DNA from: an uncultured Gammaproteobacteria bacterium
GTDB taxonomy: Bacteria; Pseudomonadota; Gammaproteobacteria; Pseudomonadales; Pseudohongiellaceae
Reading direction: 5' to 3'
DNA length: 36,326 bases
Assembly: GCA_913048385.1 (NCBI GenBank)
Contig: CAJWVZ010000022.1
Coordinates: 1-36,326, forward strand
Shown: piece by piece, positions 8,664 through 17,757 of the stretch
Layout of the letters: every line of letters starts with the position of its first letter
How positions within the stretch are numbered: position 1 is the stretch's first letter
Translations under genes and position numbers: made by a program
The notes under the pieces: generated by a model
Told to the model about the DNA's origin: nothing
Databases searched by the model: none
Seen by the model: the letters and a program-made list of their open reading frames with translations, nothing else

Positions 8664-9929
8664 ATGACAAGCTTCTCCGCCACTGAATCGACTGATATTT
8701 ATTACGGTTGGAAAATTGTTGCTGCAATAATGTTTATTCTAACTTTTGCGAGTGGTCTTAGCTTTTACAACCACCCGGTGTATCTCAACGAGCTCGCATC
8801 GAGAGATGATTTTGATTTAGGGTCCGCATCTCTCGCTGTTTCGTTGTTTTTTCTCTCCGGCGGAGTTTCCGGGTTAATCGTTGGAAGGTGGGTCGAGAAG
8901 GTAGATCCACGATATTGTATTTCGTTCGGTGCCGTCATCTCCTCTTTTGCGCTGGGAAGTATTCCATATGTGGAAACGGTCGGTCAGCTATATATCGTTT
9001 ATATTTTTTTTGGCGTTGGATTTAGTGCATCGTCTCTTATTCCCGCAACGACCATAGTCGCGCGATGGTTCAGAAAAAAAAGAGCAATGGCCCTCTCTAT
9101 TGCGTCTACGGGACTCTCTTTGGGAGGGGTTATTCTTACGCCGATAACGATTATGGTTGTGGATGAACTCGGATTTAAGACGGCTGGTCCGATGATGGGT
9201 ATGCTTTATTTGCTGGGAGTAATCCCCGTGGCGTGGATATGGCTGCGAGAAAGCCCTGAGAGTATGGGGTTAAAAGTTGACGGTGGAGCTCTGGGTAAAC
9301 AAGAAGCAGAGACAGGCGTTGATGATGGGTTAAGCTTTGCTGCAGTTCGAAGAATGAAAAATTTCTGGGGGATCTCTACCGGCTACATATTTTTGATGAT
9401 GGCGCAAGTCGGAGGAATCGCGCACCAATATGGATTGTCGCGAGAGTTATTAAGTGAAGAAGAAACTGCGATTGCTGTTGCGATTCTTCCTGTAACGAGC
9501 ATTATAGGACGGTTGATGGGCGGGTGGGTCATCGATCGGATGTCGATAAGAGTGTTCGCGATCGGCATAATGATTCTTCAAGTGTTTTCATTATGTATGT
9601 TGGGTTTCGGAGCCAGCGTTTTAAGCTTGTGCTTTGGTCTTGCTTTCTTTGGGGCGTCAGTTGGCAATCTGTTGATGCTGCAACCCTTATTAATTGCCGC
9701 AGCCTTCGGTTTAAGAGATTATGCAAGAATTTTTTCTTTTGCAAACCTCATGTCTTCTTGTGGCACTGCTGTAGGCCCAGCGTTACTTGGCTACATAGCG
9801 GTATTAAATGCCGGAGATTATACTTGGCCATATGTAATTGCAGCAGGAGCGGGAGCAATGGGTCTTCTCCTGTTTCTGTTGGGTGGCCAGGGTTCTTTTG
9901 ATTCGGGTAGCAAAAAAAGTCGCCAGTAA
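8664..9929 (+). CDS. MFS transporter
   Basis: This is a major facilitator superfamily protein of 421 residues with 12 predicted membrane segments in two halves joined by a loop near ESPESMGLKVDGG. A motif-A-like GRWVEKVDPR follows TM2, and ARWFRKKRAMALSIASTG matches the oxalate/formate or monocarboxylate-type MFS group. It likely moves a small organic anion across the inner membrane, but substrate is open. ATG 8664 is chosen because the upstream in-frame ATG at 8625 would add a charged, unlikely N-terminus. AAGG lies 12 bases before 8664, so this is not firm. It sits between the fusion gene and the b561-like gene on the same strand. Confidence 0.85.
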   Translation: MTSFSATESTDIYYGWKIVAAIMFILTFASGLSFYNHPVYLNELASRDDFDLGSASLAVSLFFLSGGVSGLIVGRWVEKVDPRYCISFGAVISSFALGSIPYVETVGQLYIVYIFFGVGFSASSLIPATTIVARWFRKKRAMALSIASTGLSLGGVILTPITIMVVDELGFKTAGPMMGMLYLLGVIPVAWIWLRESPESMGLKVDGGALGKQEAETGVDDGLSFAAVRRMKNFWGISTGYIFLMMAQVGGIAHQYGLSRELLSEEETAIAVAILPVTSIIGRLMGGWVIDRMSIRVFAIGIMILQVFSLCMLGFGASVLSLCFGLAFFGASVGNLLMLQPLLIAAAFGLRDYARIFSFANLMSSCGTAVGPALLGYIAVLNAGDYTWPYVIAAGAGAMGLLLFLLGGQGSFDSGSKKSRQ

Positions 9930-10005
9930 TATTAGGTATCTGACATCAAAGGTTATTTGTCCCCCTGCCGTATAAGCGTTGTCGGATCTAAAGATGGAGC
10001 AAAAA

Positions 10006-10503
10006 ATGGTTAGAGCTTATAGTTCTATGGCGAAATTTATCCACTGGGCGTTTCCTTTAGTTTTCGTTTACGGTGTCATAATAGCGGTCGATGAGGTTGA
10101 GGAGCTTGAGAATTCAGTTGTTCTGGTGGAGGAGGTGATTTTTACCATGATCTTCCTCGCTATGTTGCTTTTTAGATTCATTTACATGCGCTCGGCACGA
10201 GCAAACCTGCCACAACTTGATATGTCAAAAAACCTGATTTTATTGTCTCGAATCGTGCACCTAGGGATGTATCTCAGTCTTGCGCTGATCGCGGTTTCGG
10301 GGTTAATAATCGGAGGTTTATATTACTTCGGTGTAAGGGGAGGCTCAGTGCTTGAATTGACCCTGTTGTTGCACGAAATAATTATATGGACTTTTGTAAA
10401 CCTGATGGGGCTGCACATCGCTGGCGCGATTTACCATCGGTTTAAGAGAGATGGAGTTTGGGACGCCATGGTTCCTGTTTTTAAAGAGGGGTATAAAAAG
10501 TGA
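10006..10503 (+). CDS. Cytochrome b561-family membrane protein
   Basis: This 165-residue protein has four membrane segments and His residues placed as in the bacterial di-heme b561 family: H13 (FIHW), H85 (RIVHLG), H123 (LLHEI), H137 and H144 (LHIAGAIYHRF). Such proteins move electrons from the quinone pool or another donor across the inner membrane. A TTG at 9979 and ATG at 9994 are in frame, but ATG 10006 has GGAG at ideal spacing. It lies between a transporter and the YHYH gene, in a run that begins with a cytochrome c fusion, so it may feed electrons to periplasmic redox proteins. That partnership is inferred from position. Confidence 0.8.
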   Translation: MVRAYSSMAKFIHWAFPLVFVYGVIIAVDEVEELENSVVLVEEVIFTMIFLAMLLFRFIYMRSARANLPQLDMSKNLILLSRIVHLGMYLSLALIAVSGLIIGGLYYFGVRGGSVLELTLLLHEIIIWTFVNLMGLHIAGAIYHRFKRDGVWDAMVPVFKEGYKK

Positions 10504-10554
10504 GTACACGGTTGGAATACGCATAGAACTATATTGAAAAAGGGGCGGAGCAAA

Positions 10555-11802
10555 ATGTATAAAGAGTTTAGTTTCGCGGCACTAACATTGATGGCTTTGA
10601 ACTCATTAACTTTGGGTGCATCTTTTGAAAATAACACGTTGATGCTTCCTTACGTTGTAGTGGGCGACGCGACCTACAATGTCAATTTGCGGTTGGTGTC
10701 AGGTACCAACCCAATCGAATTTTCGTTGGAGTCATTCACACAGTACCCAAAAGAAGCGTCAGCTCCAGCGAATGCTGCCTTTTTTAGCGGCAACATTCTT
10801 AGTATACCTGCGCTTAGGGCAAGCAAAATTTCCTACCAGATACAACTGAGTTATTTTGAAAACAAGGGAGTCTTCAAATTACTGGAGGACCCGTTGATAA
10901 CGAAAACCGACACCGATGGCATTCTATGTAGCTATGTTGACAGCACCGCGAATGATCAAGAGTCGTTACAGATTACCAGCACGTCTGCCTGGACATGCGT
11001 TGACGGGAGTCGAGCACTTACTGCGAACGGTATACCTGATCATGAGGTCGGACAGTTTCCGAACCCTAACAATCCCAATACGATCTCCGAGCAGTCTGTT
11101 TCGGCAAATTATACGCTTACTCCTATTGAAACCGAAGTCGCTACAATGATGGGTGGCCCGTCGGGAGTAGTTGGATACGTGCTCAACGGAGTAAAAATTG
11201 ATGCGAACACTGCCGGCACTTGCAATGACACAGGCAATGCCTGCAGCCTTGCAGGAGGCACCGGGGCGTGGAGCATTGAGGCGCTGGGACAGACGCATTT
11301 CAATTTCGGGGATGACGAAAATCATGCGCATGTTCAGCCCGGAGGGTCTTACCATTACCATGGTATACCAGAGGGATTTGTCGCTAAGTTAAGCGGAGGC
11401 GATCTTGCAATGACCCTTATTGGTTGGGCAGCAGACGGATTTCCAATCTATGCGAGGTACGGTTATAGCGAGGCTACCGATAGCACTTCTGGTTTAAAAA
11501 TAATGAAAGGGAGCTATGGCTTCGTTAAAGATATCGATTCATCCCGACCCTCGACCGATCTGTATGCGCTTGGGACTTTTGGACAGGACTGGGAGTTTGT
11601 CGAGGGTTCAGGCGACTTGGATAGATGCAATGGCCGCTGGGGAGTTACTCCTGAATTTCCTCTTGGTATTTACCATTACTATGCCACAGACACCTACCCT
11701 TATTTTCAAAGATGCATTAAGGGCGAGGCGGTTGGGGCAACTGGCCCTGGTGGTGCCCCTCCACGGGGCGGAGGTCGGCCGCCAGGACCACCGGGTAACT
11801 AG
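10555..11802 (+). CDS. Secreted YHYH-domain protein
   Basis: This 415-residue exported protein (signal peptide residues 1-22, ending LTLGAS) carries the YHYH domain. The signature YHYH is at 266-269, preceded by a His-rich NFGDDENHAHVQPGG and followed by GWAADGFPIYARYGYS. A second GIYHYYATDTYPYFQRC lies near the end. The tail is a Gly/Pro/Arg-rich low-complexity stretch. YHYH proteins are of unknown function; the clustered His suggests metal binding. ATG 10555 is chosen over the in-frame TTG at 10534 because GGAG lies just upstream. Three bases separate it from the next gene, so the two are likely translated together. Confidence 0.82.
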   Translation: MYKEFSFAALTLMALNSLTLGASFENNTLMLPYVVVGDATYNVNLRLVSGTNPIEFSLESFTQYPKEASAPANAAFFSGNILSIPALRASKISYQIQLSYFENKGVFKLLEDPLITKTDTDGILCSYVDSTANDQESLQITSTSAWTCVDGSRALTANGIPDHEVGQFPNPNNPNTISEQSVSANYTLTPIETEVATMMGGPSGVVGYVLNGVKIDANTAGTCNDTGNACSLAGGTGAWSIEALGQTHFNFGDDENHAHVQPGGSYHYHGIPEGFVAKLSGGDLAMTLIGWAADGFPIYARYGYSEATDSTSGLKIMKGSYGFVKDIDSSRPSTDLYALGTFGQDWEFVEGSGDLDRCNGRWGVTPEFPLGIYHYYATDTYPYFQRCIKGEAVGATGPGGAPPRGGGRPPGPPGN

Positions 11803-11805
11803 CTG

Positions 11806-12342
11806 ATGTGCCCTCGAGCACACAGATCGAGTTTTCGGGGTTTATTCATGCCTTTAATTCTTTGCGTGATTTTTTTGGCGCCGGTAGCGAACGGGCACCT
11901 TATTAACGCACAACATGGTTCTTTAAATGTGGTCGAGGATGGCGCTTATTTGGTGATTTCGATCCCTACCTCGGCTTTTAGAGATATCGATGCGAATTCT
12001 GACGAGAAAATATCATTAGCTGAGTTTAATCAAAGTCGTGGAGCCATTTTAAGCTCTGTAATTAAAGGGGTGAACCTTAGTTCGAAGAACAAAAGCTTCC
12101 TTTTGGAGGGGGTTTTGTTTTCGCCTGAGGTCTCCCATGCAGATCAGAATAGCGTGACACATGTGGTTGTTATGGGTCGATTTTTCTTACCTGAAACTGG
12201 ACCTGCAATACGGCTTCAAATAAATTTGTTTGGTCAGGGAGCCGGCGAAAATTTTTTCAAAATAACCATCACGCGCGACTCAATTGAGAGCTCAATCGAG
12301 CTGACCCCTGAAGATCCTTCAGTCGCGCTTGTGGGCTTGTAG
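11806..12342 (+). CDS. Small exported protein with one EF-hand-like loop
   Basis: This is a 178-residue protein with a signal segment (hydrophobic residues 15-28, cleavage near VANG-H). A single canonical EF-hand loop lies at 62-73 (D62, N64, D66, I69, E73), suggesting Ca2+ binding. The N-terminal mature stretch (HLINAQHGSLNVVEDGAYL, then IPTSAF) resembles the outer domain of the HupE-like protein at 29372-30814, which also starts HDIPSRVTVNG and has VPMEAF. It may thus be a free form of that domain. It starts three bases after the YHYH gene; ATG 11848 after CGGGG is an alternative start. Confidence 0.65.
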   Translation: MCPRAHRSSFRGLFMPLILCVIFLAPVANGHLINAQHGSLNVVEDGAYLVISIPTSAFRDIDANSDEKISLAEFNQSRGAILSSVIKGVNLSSKNKSFLLEGVLFSPEVSHADQNSVTHVVVMGRFFLPETGPAIRLQINLFGQGAGENFFKITITRDSIESSIELTPEDPSVALVGL

Positions 12343-12347
12343 CCCAG

Positions 12348-12764
12348 TTAAAGATTGAGCCACACCGACGGAGCTCGGGTTACTTTTCCCTCTAAGTTAG
12401 TCCATGCATGAGATGTGCTGCCGGATACCAAGATCGCACTATTTGCAGAAGAACGAATCTCATAATTAAACGTTATTGTCCGGCTACGATTTTCTGTTAT
12501 CCAAGCCCTTATATTGACGCGATCTCCATAGGTAAGACTGCCAACATATCGAACTTTAACGTCGGTCACGGGTAAGCGATAGCCGCTCTTTTCGATAAGA
12601 GCATAATCGCTACGTCGATCTCGCATGTACTGACTTCGGGCCTCCTCAAAATACACAATATATGCTGCGTGATGGACCACACCCATCGCGTCTGTTTCAG
12701 CGTATCTAACGGGAAATTCGGTTTCACTGACCTCGTTTTCTTTGTAGTTACTTTCTTCCGACAT
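12348..12764 (-). CDS. YbgC/FadM-type acyl-CoA thioesterase
   Basis: This is a 138-residue hotdog-fold thioesterase of the YbgC/4-hydroxybenzoyl-CoA type. The signature RYAETDAMGVVHHAAYIVYF holds the probable catalytic Asp (D25) and H31-H32. The family hydrolyses acyl-CoA thioesters in the cytoplasm; chain preference is unknown. A TTG at 12770 is in frame, but ATG 12764 with AGGA upstream is better. It converges with the preceding plus-strand gene with only five bases between stops. It is not in the tol-pal context where ybgC usually lies. Confidence 0.88.
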   Translation of the reverse strand: MSEESNYKENEVSETEFPVRYAETDAMGVVHHAAYIVYFEEARSQYMRDRRSDYALIEKSGYRLPVTDVKVRYVGSLTYGDRVNIRAWITENRSRTITFNYEIRSSANSAILVSGSTSHAWTNLEGKVTRAPSVWLNL

Positions 12765-12849
12765 GTTCAAGATCCTGCGATATGGTAAATTTAGCTCAGT
12801 TATTTTAGATTAGAGTCTTAAACACAAATTGTAACGTCAGGAGAGCGAA

Positions 12850-14604
12850 TTGAAAAATTATAAAAGTAATGAGGCGAACGGTTGGGAGTTGTTCGGAATT
12901 CGTTCATTAGTTTCGATTTTTAGTATGTCGGTGTTGGTGGCATGTGGTCCGGTGGTTGATGAAGAGAGTGAAGGGGTAAGTAATTCGGCTAGTGTTATTT
13001 TCACAGGTTCGCATATCGTAACCATGGACGAAAATAATTCAGCCCCCAAAGCGGTGGCTGTTCGCGATGAAAAAATAATCTTTGTTGGTTCACAAGAGGG
13101 CGTGAAAAATTATCAGGGGCCAGATACTCGATTGGTTGAGTTAGGTGATCGGGCCCTTTTACCCGGGTTTATAGATGCGCATGGCCATTTTTCTTCAATG
13201 GCTCGGGCGGCGGATATCACGGATCTCTCCTCTCCTCCAGTCGGTGTTGTCGAAGACATTGATGATATTGTCAGGCTTCTACGATTGACTATTGAAAATG
13301 AGCGAACCCCATCGGGGCAGCAGGTTGACGGGTTTGGCTATGATGACTCTCTCCTTGAGGAGGGCCGTCATCCAACTCGGGCCGACCTTGATCGAGCATC
13401 AACTGAACATCCAATCGTTATTCGCCATGTATCAGGGCATCTTTTGGCAGCGAACTCACTAGCGCTTTCAAATGCTGGTGTTACTGCAGCTACCCCTGAC
13501 CCCGCCGGCGGCGTCGTACGACGGGGCGATGATGGCTCGCCCAACGGTGTCATGGAGGAGACAGCAATGGGTCTATTGCCGGCTGGAACCGGAATGACCG
13601 ATGAACGGTTTGCTGAACTTCGAAGGGAGGCACTTGTCTTGTACGCCAGTTACGGGATAACAACGATCCAGGATAGTAATTTAAGCTTAGATTACATCGA
13701 CGTAATGAGAGCAGAATCTGCAGAGCAACCATATGCAATAGATCTGGTGGCTTACGCGATGGGCAATGGAATGACCGACGATGTCTTGGACGGGCTTTTG
13801 CATGAGAGCACTTATTCAAATGGTTTTCGTATGGGAGGCGTGAAGTTTATTTTGGATGGGTCGCCCCAAGGAAGAACAGCATGGATGACTGAACCCTACG
13901 ATGAGGGCCCTCCCGGTGCCGCACCAGACTACGTGGCTTATCCGAGTTACCCTCCTGAGATATACAAGCAAAGAATCCCTAAGCTGATTGGCCGTGGTAT
14001 GCCTGTCCTAATTCACGTGAACGGCGATGCCGCTATCGACCTCATGCTCGAGGGAATCGACGCGATTCCAAAGCCCCTTCCCGACCACCGCACTGTTGCT
14101 ATTCATGCCCAACTTGCTCGGGCAGATCAGTTAGATCGAATAAAATCCGTTGGGGTGTTGCCGTCTTACTATGCAGTGCACCCATTTTTTTGGGGAGATT
14201 GGCATAGACTTAGTTTTGGGGAGGCTCGGGCAAGCTTTATAAGCCCTATTGCGGCAACAATTGAGCGTGGGATCCCGTTCACCATTCACAATGATTCTCC
14301 GATTGTTCCCCCAGACATCATGCGTTTGGTTGCGATCGCGGTGAATAGGGAGACACGCAGCGGCTACATCCTGGGTCCTGATCAGCGAGCCTCAGTGGAA
14401 CAAGCTCTATTTTCTGTAACGAGGGGTGCGGCTTATCAGTATTTTGAAGAGTCAACGAAAGGATCCATAGAGGTTGGTAAGCGCGCGGATCTGGTCATTT
14501 TGGCGTCAAACCCACTGCGCTCAGATCCGGCCCTTTTAGCAGACATAGATATCGAAGAGACTTTTTCGAGAGGCCAAAGTGTTTATGTTAGGCCTTCAGA
14601 GTAG
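12850..14604 (+). CDS. Amidohydrolase (YtcJ-like), predicted lipoprotein
   Basis: This 584-residue metal-dependent hydrolase belongs to the amidohydrolase 3 group. A type II signal with LVAC puts the lipidated Cys at C32, so it is anchored in the envelope. Metal-binding HGH is at 111-113; further family blocks are FILDGSPQGRTAWM, VLIHVNGDAA, AIHAQLAR and IHNDSPI, and the C-terminal GSIEVGKRADLVIL is typical. Substrates of such proteins are N-acyl or amide compounds, not defined here. The start is TTG with AGGAGAG about five bases upstream; no ATG upstream of the signal fits. It leads a plus-strand run with the dehydrogenase 20 bases downstream. Confidence 0.87.
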   Translation: MKNYKSNEANGWELFGIRSLVSIFSMSVLVACGPVVDEESEGVSNSASVIFTGSHIVTMDENNSAPKAVAVRDEKIIFVGSQEGVKNYQGPDTRLVELGDRALLPGFIDAHGHFSSMARAADITDLSSPPVGVVEDIDDIVRLLRLTIENERTPSGQQVDGFGYDDSLLEEGRHPTRADLDRASTEHPIVIRHVSGHLLAANSLALSNAGVTAATPDPAGGVVRRGDDGSPNGVMEETAMGLLPAGTGMTDERFAELRREALVLYASYGITTIQDSNLSLDYIDVMRAESAEQPYAIDLVAYAMGNGMTDDVLDGLLHESTYSNGFRMGGVKFILDGSPQGRTAWMTEPYDEGPPGAAPDYVAYPSYPPEIYKQRIPKLIGRGMPVLIHVNGDAAIDLMLEGIDAIPKPLPDHRTVAIHAQLARADQLDRIKSVGVLPSYYAVHPFFWGDWHRLSFGEARASFISPIAATIERGIPFTIHNDSPIVPPDIMRLVAIAVNRETRSGYILGPDQRASVEQALFSVTRGAAYQYFEESTKGSIEVGKRADLVILASNPLRSDPALLADIDIEETFSRGQSVYVRPSE

Positions 14605-14624
14605 AGATAAATTGGAGACAAACA

Positions 14625-15521
14625 ATGGCAGTCGAAAAAACTGGAAAAGGGATGGTCAAAAAGAGCGTCGCATTTATCGGGTTGGGGGTGATGGGGTATC
14701 CAATGGCCGGACACCTGTCGCGTTCAGGTTTCAATGTGCGGGTTTACAATCGAACTGAGCAGAGAGCAAAGATGTGGGTGGCCGAATTTGGTGGAGATTA
14801 TGCTATGACACCCAAAGACGCAGCATTAAATTGTGACATCGTTTTTGTTTGTGTTGGAAATGATGACGACGTAAGAGCTGTCGTTTTAGGCGACTCAGGC
14901 GCTTTAGTGGGCATGAACAAGGGGGCCGTTTTAGTTGACCACACCACCGCATCTGCTGGGCTTGCGAGAGAACTCTCTGAAAAAGCAGATTCTTTGAACA
15001 TTGGATTTTTAGACGCTCCAGTGTCGGGAGGTCAAGCAGGTGCTGAGAATGGAGCGCTAACTGTAATGGTTGGTGGCGAGCCTGAGGTTTTTGAGATGGT
15101 GCAACCGGTCATGGAGTCATACGCGAGCTTCAGCAATTTGCTTGGCCAGTCCGGCAGTGGTCAGCTTGCTAAGATGGCTAATCAGATCTGTATCGCGGGG
15201 GTAATTGAGGGTTTGGCGGAGGGGCTGAGTTTTGCGCGGCGGGCAGGTTTGGATGGCGCTGAGCTGATTGAAACGATCTCAAAAGGGGCGGCAGGTTCTT
15301 GGCAAATGCTGAATCGTCATGGGACGATGCTTGATGGAAAATATGATTTTGGCTTCGCCGTCGATTGGATGCGTAAGGACCTGAATATTGCGCTGGAGGA
15401 AGCTGCTTTGAATGGATCTCCTCTGCCGCTCGTTGAAATGGTTGATCAGTTTTACTCTGAGGTTCAAGAGAGTGGTGGTGGGCGCTTAGATACCTCAAGT
15501 TTGTTGACTCGGTATGATTAA
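14625..15521 (+). CDS. NAD(P)-dependent beta-hydroxyacid dehydrogenase (HIBADH/GLYR family)
   Basis: This 298-residue cytoplasmic oxidoreductase has a Rossmann GLGVMG at 19-24, the substrate-binding PVSGG at 132-136 and the catalytic Lys K183 (GSGQLAKMANQ). The family includes 3-hydroxyisobutyrate dehydrogenase, tartronate semialdehyde reductase and glyoxylate/succinic semialdehyde reductase. The NRT after the nucleotide fold strand suggests NADP preference (Arg near position 43), which is only a hint. GGAGA precedes the start. It lies directly after the amidohydrolase, so it may act on an aldehyde acid produced by amide breakdown. Confidence 0.88.
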   Translation: MAVEKTGKGMVKKSVAFIGLGVMGYPMAGHLSRSGFNVRVYNRTEQRAKMWVAEFGGDYAMTPKDAALNCDIVFVCVGNDDDVRAVVLGDSGALVGMNKGAVLVDHTTASAGLARELSEKADSLNIGFLDAPVSGGQAGAENGALTVMVGGEPEVFEMVQPVMESYASFSNLLGQSGSGQLAKMANQICIAGVIEGLAEGLSFARRAGLDGAELIETISKGAAGSWQMLNRHGTMLDGKYDFGFAVDWMRKDLNIALEEAALNGSPLPLVEMVDQFYSEVQESGGGRLDTSSLLTRYD

Positions 15522-15776
15522 TTAGCGTCGGCAAAGAGGACAAGTCCTAGACAGGTCCGATGAGGGATTCTTGTTTAGGGTGGTAATATGAGTCGTTAAG
15601 CAAAAGGTGTATTAGGATATGTTTTAAGATTTTGTTGAGACAGTCGACCTCCGAGGCGGATCAGCAAGTAAACAAGTTTGAATCTGTTGGATTACCAAGA
15701 TAACCATACTCTAGGTTGATTGTTTGGACGTAAACATTTACTTTAATGCATGATTTTTTTCGGGGAGGAGAGGAAA

Positions 15777-16802
15777 ATGAAAATTCATTTGTATCTTATG
15801 ATCTTTGTGCTTTCAGGGGCGCTTGGTGTGGTTTTTGCGCAGCAGGGCACCTCGTATCAAGTTTCTTTGAATGCGTATGGCCAGCCAAACCTGGAGGGTG
15901 TTTGGAACTTTTCGTCTAACATCCCTATGAGGCGAGCTAGGAAATATGGCGATCAGGAATTTTTGACCGCAGAGCAAGTTGAAGAGCTCAAAGCAAAACA
16001 GGCTGCGGATGCCGCCGCTGCGGACGCCGCCGCGGCCAGACTCGTCATCAATCCTGAGGCTCCGGCAGCGACATCCAACCCGGGCGGTTATAATGATTTT
16101 TGGTTTGAGTCGGCCGGCATCGGGGAGAATGTCCGTACTTCTCTGATCGTTTATCCGAGGAACGGGCGCACGCCTCCCGCCGTAGAGGGAGCGGAGAGGG
16201 CTACGGGTGGATTGGGTCCCGACATTCCAGGAACCAGGCCTGTCCGTTATGTAGTTGGTGGAATAGCTAAAGACGGCCCAGAAGATAGGGGGCTTTCTGA
16301 GCGTTGTATTGTCGGATTTAACTCAGGCCCACCTTTTTTGCCGAGCCTTTATAATAATAATGTCCAGATAATTCAGGCCCGAAACACAGCTGTCATCATG
16401 ACTGAAATGATTCACGATGCCAGAATTGTGCAGCTGGGCAAAGAGGAAGAATTGAGTGAGGATATCAGGCTGTGGTCAGGAGACTCTCGCGGATACTATG
16501 ATGATGAGACACTCGTTGTTGTCACCAAAAATTTTAACGGCTTGAGACAAACGTTTGGCAGCCTGGGTAGCAACAAGGACATGGTGCTGACAGAGAGATT
16601 CACTCGACGCGCATATGATCAGGTTGATTACGAATGGACAATAGACGACCCTTCTACATTTACTGACAAGATCACCGTCATAGTTCCAATGACGAAAGTG
16701 GCTGGTCAGATTTTCGAGTATGCGTGTCATGAGGGGAATTACGGCATGACGAATATTCTTCGCGGGATGCGGCGGGAAGAGCAAGATCAGTCCGGTGGTT
16801 AA
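15777..16802 (+). CDS. Secreted protein of unknown function (first of a related pair)
   Basis: This 341-residue protein has a signal peptide (residues 1-22, cleaved near VVFAQ). The mature start has the family mark GQPNLEGVWNF, then an Ala-rich helix (EELKAKQAADAAAADAAAA) built from a repeated 15-base unit near 16005-16035. C-terminal marks are RCIVGFNSGPP, DDETLVVVTKNF, LTERFT and YACHEGNYGM. Such 'GxPDLxGxW' secreted proteins are common in Acidobacteria and some Proteobacteria, without known function. ATG 15777 is chosen over 15750 because of a strong GGAGAGG site. The next gene is a shorter relative. Confidence 0.7.
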   Translation: MKIHLYLMIFVLSGALGVVFAQQGTSYQVSLNAYGQPNLEGVWNFSSNIPMRRARKYGDQEFLTAEQVEELKAKQAADAAAADAAAARLVINPEAPAATSNPGGYNDFWFESAGIGENVRTSLIVYPRNGRTPPAVEGAERATGGLGPDIPGTRPVRYVVGGIAKDGPEDRGLSERCIVGFNSGPPFLPSLYNNNVQIIQARNTAVIMTEMIHDARIVQLGKEEELSEDIRLWSGDSRGYYDDETLVVVTKNFNGLRQTFGSLGSNKDMVLTERFTRRAYDQVDYEWTIDDPSTFTDKITVIVPMTKVAGQIFEYACHEGNYGMTNILRGMRREEQDQSGG

Positions 16803-16852
16803 AAGTTATTTTTTCACGTAAACGTTGTGTTAAATTGAAATGAAGGTGGTAC

Positions 16853-17668
16853 ATGAAAAGTTCTTTAAATGTTTTGATTTCAGTAGTGAGTTTTGTTTTT
16901 TTCGTATCGGGTGTAACGAGCGCACAGGAAATAGCTAGAACCCCTGACGGGAAACCAGACCTGAGTGGCATCTGGCAAGCGATAACGGCAGCACATTTTG
17001 ACGTAGAACCGCACGCCGCCTCTGAAGGGCCTCACCCCGGCTTGATGGGTGCTTTATCGGCTGTTCCTGCGAGTCTCGGTGTTGTCGAGGGAGGAAAAAT
17101 TCCCTATACAGAGCAGGCGTTGCGTGTACGGGATGAAAATCGGATGAGCGGTATAGACGCTGACCCGCTCACCAAGTGTTATATGCCAGGTGTCCCGCGA
17201 GCAAATTATCTGCCCTTTCCTTTTCAAATCGTGCAGTCTGAGGAAGTGATCCTGATCGCGTATGAGTTTGCAGAGTCAAATCGAATTTTATACGTTGATC
17301 AGCCTGAGTTAGAGTCGCAGGTTGATGCTTGGATGGGACACTCGAATGCGCATTGGGAAGGAGATACATTGGTTGTTCGAGTGACGGGTCAAATGCCAGA
17401 TACTTGGTTTGATCGTGCGGGCAACCACCATAGTTGGGAAATGGTTGTTGAAGAGCGTTGGACCCCAATGGGTCCCAATCATCTCAGCTATGAAGCACTC
17501 ATTACCGATCCCAATACATTCTCAGAGCCCTGGAAAATCAGCTTGCCGTTATATCGTAATGTCCAAGAAAATATGCAGCTTTTGGAATTTAAGTGCGCTG
17601 AGTTTTCAGAAGAGTATCTCTATGGACAATACCGTAAGCCAGGTACGCCGAGGGGCATTCCTCAGTAA
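16853..17668 (+). CDS. Secreted protein of unknown function (second of a related pair)
   Basis: This 271-residue protein has a signal peptide (residues 1-24, ending VTSAQ) and DGKPDLSGIWQ at the mature start, as in the gene before it. Further shared features are a DPLTKCYMPGVPR block, EGDTLVVRV, VEERWTP and YEALITDPNTFSEPW, ending with a single Cys (EFKCAE). The pair likely arose by duplication, though identity is low and the second is shorter. AAGGTGG precedes the start. Both genes share ACGTAAAC(A/G)TT upstream (15728-15738 and 16816-16826). Role unknown. Confidence 0.72.
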   Translation: MKSSLNVLISVVSFVFFVSGVTSAQEIARTPDGKPDLSGIWQAITAAHFDVEPHAASEGPHPGLMGALSAVPASLGVVEGGKIPYTEQALRVRDENRMSGIDADPLTKCYMPGVPRANYLPFPFQIVQSEEVILIAYEFAESNRILYVDQPELESQVDAWMGHSNAHWEGDTLVVRVTGQMPDTWFDRAGNHHSWEMVVEERWTPMGPNHLSYEALITDPNTFSEPWKISLPLYRNVQENMQLLEFKCAEFSEEYLYGQYRKPGTPRGIPQ

Positions 17669-17757
17669 ATTAGATGAGCGAAATAGCTTCCTCTACAGGG
17701 GATTGAGTTATTTTGCTCTGATCGTTTTTGAGTGCAACACGAGAAAATGGTAGAAAC

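Noticed and set aside
10966..11361. 131-codon minus-strand ORF opposite the YHYH gene
   Set aside because: It is antisense to a clear YHYH protein and shows no domain.
16005..16035. GC-rich tandem repeat as a possible mobile or regulatory repeat
   Set aside because: It is two copies of a 15-base unit coding for an Ala/Asp helix within one gene, so it is better read as protein low complexity.
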